Part shown: piece after piece, positions 1 to 14,769 of the stretch | How positions within the stretch are numbered: the stretch's first letter is position 1 | Layout: every line of letters begins with the position of its first letter | Source of the DNA: Chrysomallon squamiferum | Taxonomy: Eukaryota; Mollusca; Gastropoda; Neomphalida; Peltospiridae | Assembly (NCBI GenBank): GCA_012295275.1 | Contig: CM022679.1 | Span: forward strand, 12,871,915 to 12,906,914 | Length of the DNA stretch: 35,000 nucleotides | Direction of reading: 5' to 3' | Program-made: the position numbers and the translations under genes | Notes under the pieces: generated by a model | What the model was told of the DNA's origin: nothing | The model's input: the letters and a program-made list of their open reading frames with translations, nothing else | Database searches by the model: none

Positions 1-119
1 GTAACCGACGGGACACGTCATGTAATAAGCTTTACCTCTGTAGCAGCGGAAGTACTCGTAACAGTAACCACCAATAGAATACGTGTAACCATCATGCTTG
101 CCGTAGCAGTAGTTGATGT
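1..119 (-). CDS. Exon 35 (partial): CBM14 domain 21, cut by window edge
   Basis: Acceptor TTTTGTTTCAG, then 39 whole codons to the window edge. Visible cysteines: [31 protein letters not shown]5 and C6 lie outside the window, as does the rest of the gene. Confidence 0.9.
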
Positions 120-330
120 CTGAAACAAAACATTATTTGTGTTTCATTGTAAGGCTCTATGTACTCATCTACTGGGGGAACGTTAATTTTGACTTGTTGA
201 CTTTGGTACTCACTAACCCTCAATTGTTTTTATATGCAGTGTTAATATCTTACTATAGCTTATACAAATTTCAATATGAAGCAATATGTAAAGTTTACTT
301 TGTCTGGTCTTGTCTTCCATAAAGTCAACA

Positions 331-372
<42 letters not shown>

Positions 373-518
373 AACTAATTTCAGCAGAAAATTAATGCTT
401 GCAGAATGTAGAAATGAACCATATATTAAAAAGTAAGAATAACAGGTTTTTTAAATTATTAATATTAATTAAACAATAACAGAGATATCTCTCTTATTCT
501 GGGTTTTTCAGGTATGTG

Positions 519-616
<98 letters not shown>

Positions 617-1359
617 GTATATACACACACACAGCTGAGACTTCACAAATATTTGTACTTACTGATTCGCTTTAGGAGTGCACTTCTTTCATTACGTAAA
701 TAATCTGAAAATAAAAAAATATATTTTATTTTATTTTATTTTTTTTTATTTTTTATTTTTTATTTATTGATTTTAAGTTTTTAAAAAGTTACAATATTTT
801 GATATTCTGAGGTCTAATTATTATAGATAAAATGAAAAATAATAAAATAAATAAAAATAATAATATAAATAAATAAATAAATAAACAAACAAACAAACAA
901 ACAAACAAATAAATAAAAGATTAAACATAAATTATATAAAACTGAAACAAAAAACATACCTGAATTCGATACGGATCTTTTCATCAGACCTACAAAATAA
1001 ATTTAATTGTACAATTAGTTTAATATATATTAATCAAATCATTCATTTCTCATAAATTTTAAACGTGTGTTATTGTTTTTATATTTATGCACAGCACAGT
1101 TATAAGTGGAACACATGTAGTTTGATCTGCCCTGTGTATAAATGATCATTTCAAAATGTGTGACACAACTGCATGTGTATATTTTATGTATTTGTCTTGC
1201 TAACACGTATCTTTATTTGATAGTGTGTACCTCTGTGTCGTGTCTGTTAAACCACTCTCACTATTATTATCACCGATACTATTCTACGTACCCATCACTA
1301 TTTCCACTACCATCACCTGCACCATTACTACTACCCTTACTACAACTACTACTCTTTCT

Positions 1360-1390
<31 letters not shown>

Positions 1391-2159
1391 CTACTGTTAC
1401 TACTACTTTTGCCATTACTGTTTCGCCTACTACTATTACTACTACTACTACTTCCAGTTCCACTATTATCCATTTTTATCACCAACACCATCATCACCAC
1501 CACCACCACAAAAACAGTAACAACAACCACTATCACAACTACTGCTACCACTGCTGCTACTACTACTGCTACAACAATCACCTAAACCAAATTTTATTTT
1601 ACTACTATTACTACTACTACTACTACGTATACCACTACTTCCAATACTACATTTACAACTACTACAACTACAATGATAATAAGCGACTGTGATATAAATG
1701 ATCAAGTCTTACCGTGGTAGTGAATATCATAGTGAGTCAAATACTTATGGTAACATTCTGTGTCTGGCACACACTGCCCATATTTGAAGGCGCTGCCAAT
1801 TGGACATCTCTGTGTGTACGATTTGCCACCGTAGCACACCTCATACTCCCAGCAGTACCCGCTTGTCTTCAGTTTCTGATAGTCCTTTTCAAACGTGCAG
1901 TGGTCTGAGGGAATAATTATAGCAGTATTAATAACGAATAAAATAATTCAGTGTCTGTCTGTCTGTCGGTTTGTCTTTTAGTCTGTCCGTTTGTCTTTAT
2001 CTCCATTATCTGTCACTCTATTTCTTTCGATCTTATCTTCGGTCTGGTTTTATTGTCTGATTACTTCTTTTTTCTCATCTCTGATTCTGTCTGTCTGTCT
2101 GTCTATCTATCTGTCTACGAGATATATAATTTTCTTTTGTTCTGTGAAACTAATTTTAA

Positions 2160-2190
<31 letters not shown>

Positions 2191-5059
2191 TCTTACACAT
2201 CATCTGAAAGCAAAAAAATTATTTTAATTTACAATACAAACTGAACGTAAGTAAACTGCTAACAGTCAATAAAGCAATACAATCTGTAATAGTTCAAAGT
2301 CCTTATTACAGTGTTTTCTTAAGTGAAGAGTAATCACACAGACAACGTAAAACAGAGTAAAATACAAAACTCACCATTGTGGCCTAACTGATGCTGGCGG
2401 ACGTGGGTGTAGCAGTATTCGTCAAACGAACAGCCGTGGCCGTCCACAAAAGAAAAGCCAAGTGGACAACGTTCATAATGAGAAATACCGCCGATGCAGA
2501 GGTAGTAGTCGTAGCAGTAACCGTGCTTTTTGTAGGCTGAGAAGTCAGGATTACCGTAACAAATATCTACTGTTTTTTAAAAACAAAAAACAAAAAAACA
2601 ATCATCATTAAAAATAACCTTAGTACAAAATAAACAGAAATGTTTTGGTGTTGGATACTAACAGGGTTTTGAACGTGATCTGAATGATAGAAATTAATCA
2701 CTGATAATCCAAAAACAAATAAAACAACCTTGACAGACCATTACTCACACACACAGACACACACACACACACACACAAAGACACACAGACTAAAGCACGT
2801 GGTCACGCATCTAATCAATATAAACAAAAAAGGACAGCACGCACGCACACTTATACACACATACGCAAGTGTGGATGCCACGATCCTTGAAAACGTCTTT
2901 GACACGGATAAACTGTCTCTACATAACAATATTTGCTTTTTGTTGTACTTATGTTTCTTAAGCATAATGACCATAAAACATTATATTAACCAGACACTAA
3001 TAATACCTTCAGATTTGTGGTTTAGCGGAAACACGCCGTGTTCGGATAAATAGCACAGGAAATCTTTGACACATCCAGAACCGTCGAAGGCGTAGCCAGA
3101 CGGACACCTTTCGTAGTAGGTGTTACCACGGATACACTCGATGTATTCGTAACAGTAAGTCCCGTAGGAGTGTCGTGAGTAGTCAGGTTTGTCGTTACAG
3201 AAGTCTGAAAATAAAAAATAAAATAATAATAATAAAATAAAAATATTATAAGATCCACCACATAAAATACGTATTGAAAATACAAATCATGGATTTGTTT
3301 AGGGAAACTTTCCAGTTATTAAGTTCAGTGGATAAATAAATGATTTTGTGAAGATTTCAGATAATCCTAACCAAAAGACGTAATTTACTTCGGATTTTTG
3401 TCATATATTTCTCTGTTACCGCTATTACTACAACCACTACTGCTACTCTATTCTAGTCTACTACTACTACTGCAACTATTGGTACTAACTACCACATTTA
3501 CTACTACTACTATAGTTACAGCTACAACAAAGCATCAAACAATAACGACAGCTACTACTATAACTACAGCAACAACAACTATTACTATTACTAACGCCAC
3601 CACCACTACTATTTTAACTACTTTTACTGCTATTACTACTACTACTACTACTCCAAGTCCTACGACGAATCTGTTTTTATCATTATTATCATCAATATTA
3701 CCATTGTTATAACAACTGAATAAAAATATTAAAATAAAAACCTTGCCAAGCCACCCTCCCTTAAAATATTGTATTAATTTATTGAATTAATTAATTCTAA
3801 TATCGGTATACAATAAATAAGAACTGTAATACTAAAACCAAACTAACCTTTAGTCACATATTTATATGATTTACATTCCGGGTCCCTGACACACTTAGCT
3901 TTTTGCACGTCAAATCGGAAACCGTATGGACACTGGTGATAGTGAGATATGCCTCCGTAACATTCATAATACTCGTAACAGTGTTCCATCACACTGTAGC
4001 GGTAACCATCAGCATGATGCTTGCAGTGCTCTGAAAACCAAGTCATTTTAAAGACATCGTAAGAACATAAGCTTTATAGATACAATTCAAGGTGAGCTGC
4101 ATGTAAGACATTATCATACAATTCTACAGTGAGACGCAGACCTTCTGGATTTAGTTCTTTCTTTACTGGCTTTGTCCTTAAAGAAGATTTGCTAGCAAGT
4201 AAATATGCATCATTGTTTGATGACACTAGAAATGATTCATCTTCATACAAATGTATTTCTAATATCTATTTCATAGAAAAAAATCAGCCTGTTGTAGTAG
4301 AGTCAGGAGCTCTACATTTTTATTTAATAACATTTTACAAACAAATCTAAACTCTTAATAAAATGAATTCAAAATATTTTTAAAAACAACAACAATATCA
4401 ACAATGTCTTTGATTTCAAATACGTACGTCTCAATGGGAACAATTGGTTTTATGAAACATTAAAACAACTGATCAGTTATTCTTTGACACTGTCAAACAG
4501 CACTGAATATAAAATCTCCTTTCTAAGATGTACGTGTATATAATATTAACTTACCAAGGATTGGTGTGCGGTGGAGGCAGTGTTCGTCTTTCACGCACCC
4601 GGCTCCGTACTCGTAGCGATATTTATTGGCGCATCTCTGGTAGATCGGCTTGTTTTGACTGCAGACGAAATACTCGTAACAGTAACCTTTTCTAGAAAAC
4701 TCTTCGCCATCTTTGTACAGCTTACAGAGATCTGTAAAACAAAAGAAGAAGAAGAAGAAGAAAAAGAAAATACTTTGTCATGGTATATATAAAATGTTTA
4801 AGGTTATCGTGTAAAATTAATTCCAGATAAAAGATAGTATATTTGCCAATATATGAGAAATATAGATGAAATATTATGTGTAGAATATTTATTTTAAGTG
4901 TGCGTGCACGTATGTATGTGTGTGTACGTATGTAGTTATATTTGTGAGAGTATATTTATATATATTTATATGTCTATATGTATGCATTTATGTTTCTGTG
5001 TGTGTGTATGTATATATATATATATGGATGGAAGGATGTTTGGATGGGTGTGTTGTATC

Positions 5060-5108
<49 letters not shown>

Positions 5109-6481
5109 TGATGGACAGACAGTTTGATGAATGGAAGGACGGATGTAAGAATTGATGGATGGATGCTGTCGTGTTTACTTACTAATCAGTTTGCTGACGT
5201 CACTTTGATGATGGCAGTTGTCATCCTGAACACATCTGCGTTTGCTGGGCTCGTATCTGTTTCCGTCTGGACACCTTTCATAGTAAGACTGAGTCCCATC
5301 ACATACGTAATAGTCGTAACAGTAGCCTCCCTTAGTGTAAGTGTAACCATCAGGCTTGTGGTAACACAGATCTGAAACACATTGAACTTAGATTCGTATC
5401 AGAATATAAATCACTTTTGATTTTGATTGAGTATCTGCGATCGAAAGAATGAGGTGATTAGCTAGATGTTTTGATGCTATAAGTGTAGCCATTATCTCTG
5501 CTATAACTGAAATCTGTCTGTAACAACAACAGCAACAACAACAACAACAACAACAATAATAATAATAATAATTATTATTATTTTCATTATTATTTTATTA
5601 TTAATGCTATTGTTATTGTTGTTGTTATTATTATTATTATCATCATTATTATTATCATTATCATTATTACTGTTATTATTATACATTTAACAGTAATAAT
5701 ACTTGCTATATTTTAAATTTTTTCAACAATTCTCTTTTATTGTTTCCAATATATATTTTGAACTGTTTACTGAAAAACTTAAAACTTTGCTAATTGTATT
5801 AATAGAAATACATACAGCTGACACTTTATAAAACACCTGTTTTACACACACACACACACACACACACGTACACACTCACGTACACACACACACACACATA
5901 CACACACACATCCACATACACAAACACATATAATTATTAAGATGAAGTAAAATTACCTGTCTGGATGTTGGAGTCCATGATATGCCGATGGTAATAACAG
6001 TGTTCGTCGAAAACACACTTCTGTCCATTGAAACCTTGACCGTCCGGACAGCGTTCATAAAATGACTTGTTGTGATAACAGTAATAGTAGTCATAGCAGT
6101 ACGTTCCGAAAGAGTACCTATAGCCATCCTTTTTACCTTCACAGAAATCTGAAAATTGTACAGTACAGTGGCAACTTCAGTAAACTGGTTTAACATCAAG
6201 GCATTTTTAGATTATTTTTGTTTTATATATAAATTACTTTACAGTGGTGCGATGTCGATATGATCAGTCGATACTGTCATTATCATCTTTGATATCATTA
6301 TCATTATCATCTCTACCACCACTACAATCATCATTATCATCATCAAATCACTGTTGTCATCATAAAAATCTATGTCATGAATTTTTATCAAACACACAAA
6401 ACACACAATAACACAACACAAACACACATACACATTATTGTGTCATGAATTTATATTTTTTTGTGTCACCTGTTAAAATAA

Positions 6482-6530
<49 letters not shown>

Positions 6531-7594
6531 GTATGAAAAAAAATAGTGATTTTACGTAATTCAATTTTAGAATTTCGATTTTAAAAAAATTCATTATATA
6601 TTTATCTATAATACAGTTACAGAAGCAATATTAACAAATTGACCATGAACAATATTTCAGTTCATTATTTGTAATAGAATAGACATTATTAATAAAAGAA
6701 CTTTTAAATAAATAAATAAATAGTTTTGTACTACCTAAAACTACTAAAACCACTAAAACTACTACTACTACTACTACTAAATAATAATAATTTTTTTCAT
6801 CATCATCATCAGCAGCATAATTATCATCAAGACAAAAATCATTATAATCATCATCACTATCATCGTCATTATAGTATTTGTATTAAAGTTGAAACAGAAC
6901 GAAAACGATTACCGTAATGGTAATAATGAACGCACCGTAGTATCTGGTTTTCGCGAGGTATGTACACTTTGGGTCGTTGACGCAGGTGTCGCCGTTGAAC
7001 CTGTGGCCCTCGGGACATCGTTCGTAGTAGGATCTGCCGTGATAACACTGCTGATACTCGTAGCAGTGTCCTAGAGATGTGTACCTGTAGCCGTCAGGGT
7101 GGCGTTCACAGTTATCTGAGAGAAAAAAGTCAAATAAACGTTTTATTTGTGTATAATCATATTTTTCTTTTAGGTGTTATATAAATACATATGAATACAG
7201 CAGCAACACTGTCTGTTTCTACCATTAATATTACTACTGCCACAACGGCTGCTGCTATTATTGCTACTACTACTACTACTATCACTACCATTAATATTAC
7301 TACTGCTACTACTACTGCTACTACTACTACTACTATTACAATTACTGTCTACTTCTTTCTACCGTTACTGACACCATTACTGGTAAAAGAGTCAATTACC
7401 ATTATTACTTCTGCCAACATTAATGCTACTACCTTTAATATTACTGAAACATCTAGTATTATTACTACTACTTTTAGCACTACTACTACTACTACTACTA
7501 TACTTCTATTACCATTATTACTGCTAACATTATAACTACACTACTATTAATACTACAACCACCACTACTATTCCAACTACTATTGCTACTACTT

Positions 7595-7639
<45 letters not shown>

Positions 7640-8146
7640 TTACTACTATTGCTACTAACCTTACTACTATAACTACTGCTACGTCTAGTCATCCTTCTCC
7701 TCCTACAATTGCCACTACTATTACTACTACAACTACCATCGCCACCACTACTGCTGCAACATCGGCTGGCATTTACTACCTTTGTTAACGCCACCGTGAC
7801 TCTATTACCGTATGTTACGGTTTTATGTAAAATATTTTACCATATGGCAGGACCAGTTTAAACGAGCAGGGTTTATCTCTCACACAGCCCCGGTGCTGGT
7901 GATAGGCGTAGCCAGAAGGACATCGCTCGTACACGGTGTTGTTGTTGAAGCAGAAGTAGTACTCGAAACAGTAACCTCCGTAAGAAACGGTGTAAAAATT
8001 GGGCGCGCCTAGACACGCATCTGAAAACATAAAGATTACACGTGGAGTTTACTGAATTATGAAACTGAAGTTGTGTGATTAACATACTCGAAACAGAATT
8101 TGCAAAGAAAACACGTAGAAAAAAATCCACTGCATTTTTCTATCAT

Positions 8147-8195
<49 letters not shown>

Positions 8196-9459
8196 TATAC
8201 CTAAACAAATAAACATACATACACATACATAAACACACACAGAAAGATACACACATATTTATACATATATACATATATACATAAACACACACAGAAACAT
8301 ACACACATATTTTATACATACATACATATATACATACATACATACATACATACACATACACATACATACATACATACATATAATATATACATACATACAT
8401 ACATACATACATACATACATACGTACATACATACATACACACAAATACACACACACACACATACATACATACATACATACGAAGTATAATTTTGAACGAG
8501 AAATAAACAACAAGGACTCACTATCTGGGTGGTCGTGTGACTGTCTACAGTTGTGGTCGTAGACGCACTGTCTGGCGTGGTCGAAGGAGTGGAAGTCAGG
8601 ACATCGCGAGTAGTAAGATTTGCTGTTGCCGCAGGTGAAGTATTCGTAGCAGTGACCACCGAGACTGTAGGTGTAGCCGTTGGGAGACTTGGAGCAGTAA
8701 TCTGTTTAGATTTAACATTGCGTATTAAACCCTTTGTATGTATATGTATGTTCGTGTGTGTTTAATCTATGTATAATCACACACCCAAAGTAATATACAT
8801 TTAAATGGAAGATTTGTGTTATGTTTTATTACACTTTGAACTCTCCTTATTTCGCTCTTTTTCTTTCTGTTTCCTTCTCTCTCACGGGTGCATCTTTGTT
8901 TTTTTGTTGTTTTTTTCGCATCAAAACGTGTGAGTTATGTACACGTTAACTCAGTACACACACATACAACACATACAGACCCACGCAACACAGACTATGC
9001 ACATAAACAGAAAATATGTTAAAATAATAAATTCCTTTTACCGTGTTTTTCGTAAACGTTTCTTTTCTCAATACTGTGTGATTCTGTAAAAGAAAAAAAA
9101 AAGTAAGAAAAATAATTATTTTTTTCATTAGATATCGAAATACCTGTCCATGTCTATGTTTATTATTTTCATTAGTGTATTTGCTTTTATCACTGCGTTT
9201 ATCTTCATGTAACTGGTTTATGATTATTTTTGTAGATATAAATGGATGTACTTAATTTACATTTTATATATGTTTGTTTACTTGTGCTTGCGTCTATATG
9301 TGTAAGACTGAACATGTGTTTTTATTTATATTGTAACATAATTTTACCATGATTTTCAACTGTAAAATTCGTGTTCTGTATAGGCACACATACTGATATG
9401 TACTGTCACATAACAACTGCATAAATAATCCTCACTTGTGAAAAAGCCTTTATTATGAT

Positions 9460-9516
<57 letters not shown>

Positions 9517-10184
9517 TTTATTTATTTTTGTTTAAATATATCTTTTCTTTCTTATTTTCGTTTTATTTTTTTTCATGCAAAGTACTATTAAGATGAATAC
9601 ATACATACGTACATACATGTACATATATATATAATCAAATAAAACATTTCTGATGTAACAACTGGATAGATAATCTTCACTTGTGAAAAAGCCTTTATAT
9701 GATATTTATTTATTTATTTAATTTAAATTTAAAACATATCTTTTCTTTCTTATTTTCGTTTTATTTTTTTTTCATCAAATATATTAAGATGAATACACGT
9801 CAACAATTGATATATAATCAAATAAAACATTTCTGATTTCATCAAATATAGAAGACCTGAACAATTGACTGACGTCATTTACTGAATACCCACAGTCGGT
9901 GCTCAGACTGTTTCTCTTGGTAACAGAGTGACACACACAGAAACACACGTACGCCCACGCACACGACTGATGGTGACATACCCTCTGTTTCTCTCCTCTT
10001 TCTCCCTGTGTGTGGTGGTGGATTGTTCAGGTAAGGATAAGGTAGATTACCGTTAGCTCCAGTCAGTAAATCTTTTAGTTGTGCTGTAAGATTAGAAAAA
10101 TATAACCAGAATTTATATGTATTTAATCAGAGGTAATAAGAAAAAGGAAAATTTGGAAAATGTATTATTATTATTATTATTATT

Positions 10185-10220
<36 letters not shown>

Positions 10221-10941
10221 ATTGTTAATGTTACTGTTACTGTTATTTTATTTTATTTTATTTTATTTATTTATTCTTAAATATTTTTAATTGAATTTAC
10301 ATCATCTTGAAAGTTAAATCCTATATATTAATGACCCTCACATTTTCTTAAATAATCGTATTATAACTGTATGAACGAATTCCTTTTATGCTACATTAGA
10401 ATATAATAAAATGAGATGAAATGTAATATAATATAATATAATATAATATAATATAAGAGAGTATAACTCAACATTATACAGAATAGCATAATATAACATA
10501 ACGTAATAGTAATTCAAAACATTGTACATAATATAGAACATAATGTAACTTAATACACAATACAACATAACACAATGTAATTTAACATAATACGTGTTGT
10601 TATAATTTTCTACGGTATTCAATGTAAATTACCATACGTATATTATAACATTATATATAACAATACTTACCATCGCCGCCGTAGTAGTAGTAATAGTAGT
10701 AGAAGAAGTACTGGTAGTAGTAGCGGAAGTAGTTGCTGTCGCCGTTGTGGAGGGATATACCTAATTTATATTTTATATATATTTCTTTGCTTGTATCTGT
10801 GTTTTTATTTATATTGTAATATAATTTTACCATGATTTTCAACTGTAAAATTCTGTTTTGTATATGCACACATACCGATATGTACTGTCACATAACTACT
10901 GGATAAATAATCTTCACTTTCAAAAAGTTTTTTATTATGAT

Positions 10942-10984
<43 letters not shown>

Positions 10985-11466
10985 TTTTTGTTTAATTATA
11001 TCTTTTCTTTTTTACTTTCGTTTTAATTAAAAAAAATTTTTTTATGCAACGTACTATTAAGATGAGTACATACATACATACGTATATATATATATATATA
11101 AAATAAAACCTTGTTTCTGACGTCATCATTTCCGAGAAATATAGAAGATGTCAACAATTGACTGACGTCATTACCAAAAACCTACAGACGCTGTTCAGAC
11201 TGGGCAGCCTGTTTCACCCTGAGATTATACTTGGCTTCAGAGTAACATACGCAAATACACACGTACGCACACACACACGACTGATGGTGACATACCCTGT
11301 GCTTCTCTCCTCTTTCTCCCTGTGTATGGTGGTGGGTTGTTCAGGTAAGGATAAGGTAGATTACCGTAAGGTCCAGTCAATAAATCTTTTATTTGTGCTG
11401 TAAGATTGCAAAAAAATAAACCAGAATTTATATGTATTTAATCAAAGACAATGGAAACAAATGAAA

Positions 11467-11500
<34 letters not shown>

Positions 11501-12869
11501 TTATTTTTATTTATTTTATTTTTTATTTATTTATTTATTTATTCTTAAATATTTTTAATCGAATTTACTTCATCTTGAAAGTTAAATCATTTACATTAAT
11601 GGCGCTCCCACTTTCTGAAATAATCGTGAAGTAAATGCGTTAACGAATTCCTTTTTATGCTACATTAGAATATAATAAAACTGAGAAGAAATACTATATA
11701 ATATAATATAATATAATATAATATAATATAATATAATATAATATAATAGAAGAGAGCATAACTTAACATTATACAGAATAGCATAATATAACATAATGTA
11801 ATAATAATTTAAAACATTTTATATATAACATAATATAACTTAATACACAATACAACATAACACAATGTAACGTAATTTAACATAATACCCGTTGTTATAA
11901 CTTTTCTACGGTATTCAGCGTAAATTATCATACGACGTATATTATAACATTATATAAAACAATACTTACCATCGCCGCGGTAGTAGTAGTAATAGTAGTA
12001 GAAGTAGTACTGGTAGTAGTGGCGGAAGTAGTAGCAGTCGCCGTCGTAGACGCAGCCTTTGCCGGACTTGTACGAGTATCCGATAGGACATCGACTGTAA
12101 ACGGATTTGCCGTACTGACAGATGTAGTATTCGAAGCAGTGGCCGTTCTGCTGGTAGGTGTGGCCGTTGGGCTGGTTGAAGCAGTAATCTAAAAACAGAA
12201 AGAGTATTGGATTTTATAATAATTCATTATTAGTTGTTGTGATGCTGTTTTCATTTGTTCTTCTAGGTACACGTTATAGTATGCGGATAATTACAGTAAC
12301 GCTATACAAACAGGTATGTTATATAAGCATCTGATACGAATTTGTTTATATATTTCAATACCGCAACGTATATAAATATAAATATTTGAAAACATGTACA
12401 CACATGTACACAATTCGTTCCTACTTTTACATACACTCGACACACACACACACACGCATCCACACACGCACACATTAAACGTGTACGCGTATGAAGAATG
12501 CATTAGACTGTCTAACGCTACCTCTAACTCTGTGATGACTGTACGCGCACGTGCGGTCCTGCACGCATTCTTCAGAGGCGGAGTCGTAGCTGTAGAACTC
12601 GGGACATCGCTTGTAGAACGCCGTCCCCTTGTAGCACTGGTTCAGTTCGTAGCAGTAACCTCCAGCGTACGAGTAGTCACTGGGAGCCCCCTTACAGAAA
12701 TCTGTCAATGATAATAATAATGATGATGATAATGATGATGATGAGAATAATAATAATAATGAAGTGATGATGATGGTAATAATAATATTGATGATGGTAA
12801 TGATGGAATAATAATACAGAAATCTGTCAATGATAATAATAATGATGATGATGATGGTGATGATGATGA

Positions 12870-12920
<51 letters not shown>

Positions 12921-13507
12921 AGTCATGATGATGGTAATAATAATATTGATGATGGTAATGATGGAATAATAATAATAATAATGATGATGATGGTGATGAC
13001 GATGATAATAATGTTGATGATAATAATAATGGAATAATACAAATAATAAAATAACAATGATGATGGATATTGGTAATAAGTAATAGTAATAACAATCACA
13101 ATCACAATTAAACGAGAATGATTACAATAGTGAGAGTGATAATGATGATAATGGTGGCAAATAAACATTATTACCTGAACGAAAGTGATGTTCATAGACA
13201 CATTCTGCATCCTTCACACACGTCTGCCCATCGAAGCTGTAGCCAGAAGGACACTGCTCGTACTGCGAGGTGTGGTTCCAGCAGACGAAGTATTCGTAAC
13301 AGTGGCCGCCGTTGTGGTATCCTTGGCCGTCTTTCAGATGTTTGCACACGTCTGAAATGTGGTGAAAATGAGATCCAGTAATACATAACTAGTTAAATAG
13401 AAATATTTCCTGAAAAATTAGTTAATTTTATTAATGGCTATTTGTTGAAAAAAAATTAATAAATAAAAAGCGGTTTATATAGCACTGGTATGAGGAGATA
13501 TTGCGAA

Positions 13508-13552
<45 letters not shown>

Positions 13553-13573
13553 TACTTTTTATTTTCAGTTGTT

Positions 13574-13616
<43 letters not shown>

Positions 13617-14730
13617 TTTGTTTATTTTTTTATTTCTGTTGATTTAATCAGGCGATCTTTGATATGTTTCTTCCCATTCATACCATGATCATTGACCAGA
13701 ACGATATGTTACTGTTTAACATGGTTTTAGTTTACTTTATACATTTTTGTAGCAAGAAGAAGAAGAAGAACAACAGCAACATCAACAACAACAACAATAA
13801 TAATAGTAGAAATATTTTACTGTAATATTATTTGATCATTTTATCAAAAATCTTGTTCTGACTAATTTTCTTGTAACAGATGAATAGATAGGCAGACAGA
13901 CAGAAAGATGGATACTAGCTATATACATATATATATAAAATAAGATAAACATTATATAATGTTATACAACTAAACTATAATGTTACCTGGAGCGAAGTTG
14001 CCTGGACTAGCAGTCTTGCAGTTTCGGTCATACACACATTGACGTACTCTCTCCGAGTACCTGTAGCTGTTTGGACATTTCATCAACACTGATTTACTGT
14101 TGTGACATCGGAAATACTCGTTACAGTAGCCTCCCATAGTGTACGTGAAGTTGTCTTTTCTATCGCTGCAGAAATCTACAGTTGAACCAAAATAAACGTA
14201 AATGTTAATTAAAGCTTTGCATTATGCACTTCGGAGGTAATCGTATCAATTCGTAAACCAACTACTGATATAATTAACATTACCGAAAGCGTACGAAGGG
14301 TAGGATCGGCAGTGTTCGTCTCTGACGCATCTTCCTGGAGTGGAAGCGTTAAAGTACTTGTAGCTGAAACCATCGGGACACGTGCTGTAGTGTGACTCTG
14401 AGCCTTGACACGTGTAAAACTCGTAACAGAAACCTCCTATATTGTACGTGTAGCCGTCCTGTCTGCCGTAGCAGAAATCTGTGATGATAATAATAATAAT
14501 AACAGCAACAACAACAACAACAACAACAATAATAATAATTTAACGTTGACTTTGACGACAACGATGATGATGATGTTGATGACAACAACGACCATGACAA
14601 TCAATAATAATAATAATAATGATGATGATGATGATGACGATGACGAAACGACGATGATAACGATGATAATAATAATGACAACAACGACACTGACAATCAT
14701 TCAATCAATGAATGAATGAATGAATAAAAC

Positions 14731-14769
<39 letters not shown>

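Larger units (their letters stand above)
9244..10752. repeat. Tandem duplication, copy A
   Basis: Matches 10753-12046 along its length: the same intron text (GTAATATAATTTTACCATGA-like block), TTTA run, the 24-nt and 33-nt linker exons, ATT run, pentanucleotide run and the Tyr-rich end of a CBM14 exon. Copy A is longer because of an internal duplication near 9411-9840. Divergence is visible throughout, so the event is not recent. Confidence 0.88.
10753..12046. repeat. Tandem duplication, copy B
   Basis: Second copy; it starts GGATATACCTAATTTATATT, matching GGATGTACTTAATTTACATT at 9244. Its right end falls inside exon 18, after the sixth cysteine codon, while the rest of exon 18 is unique. The cut therefore fell within a CBM14 exon. 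Confidence 0.88.

Noticed and set aside
1142-1705. Long Thr/Leu/Ser/Gly-rich frames on both strands
   Set aside because: They are translations of the ACT/ACA triplet array; they occur on both strands and have no splice or domain support.
7191-7794. Poly-Thr and poly-Ser frames
   Set aside because: Triplet-repeat translations in the intron between exons 25 and 24.
8146-8513. Tyr/Val/Cys/Met repeat frames on the minus strand
   Set aside because: Translation of the ACAT/GT repeat; one frame runs on from the real domain exon past its donor.
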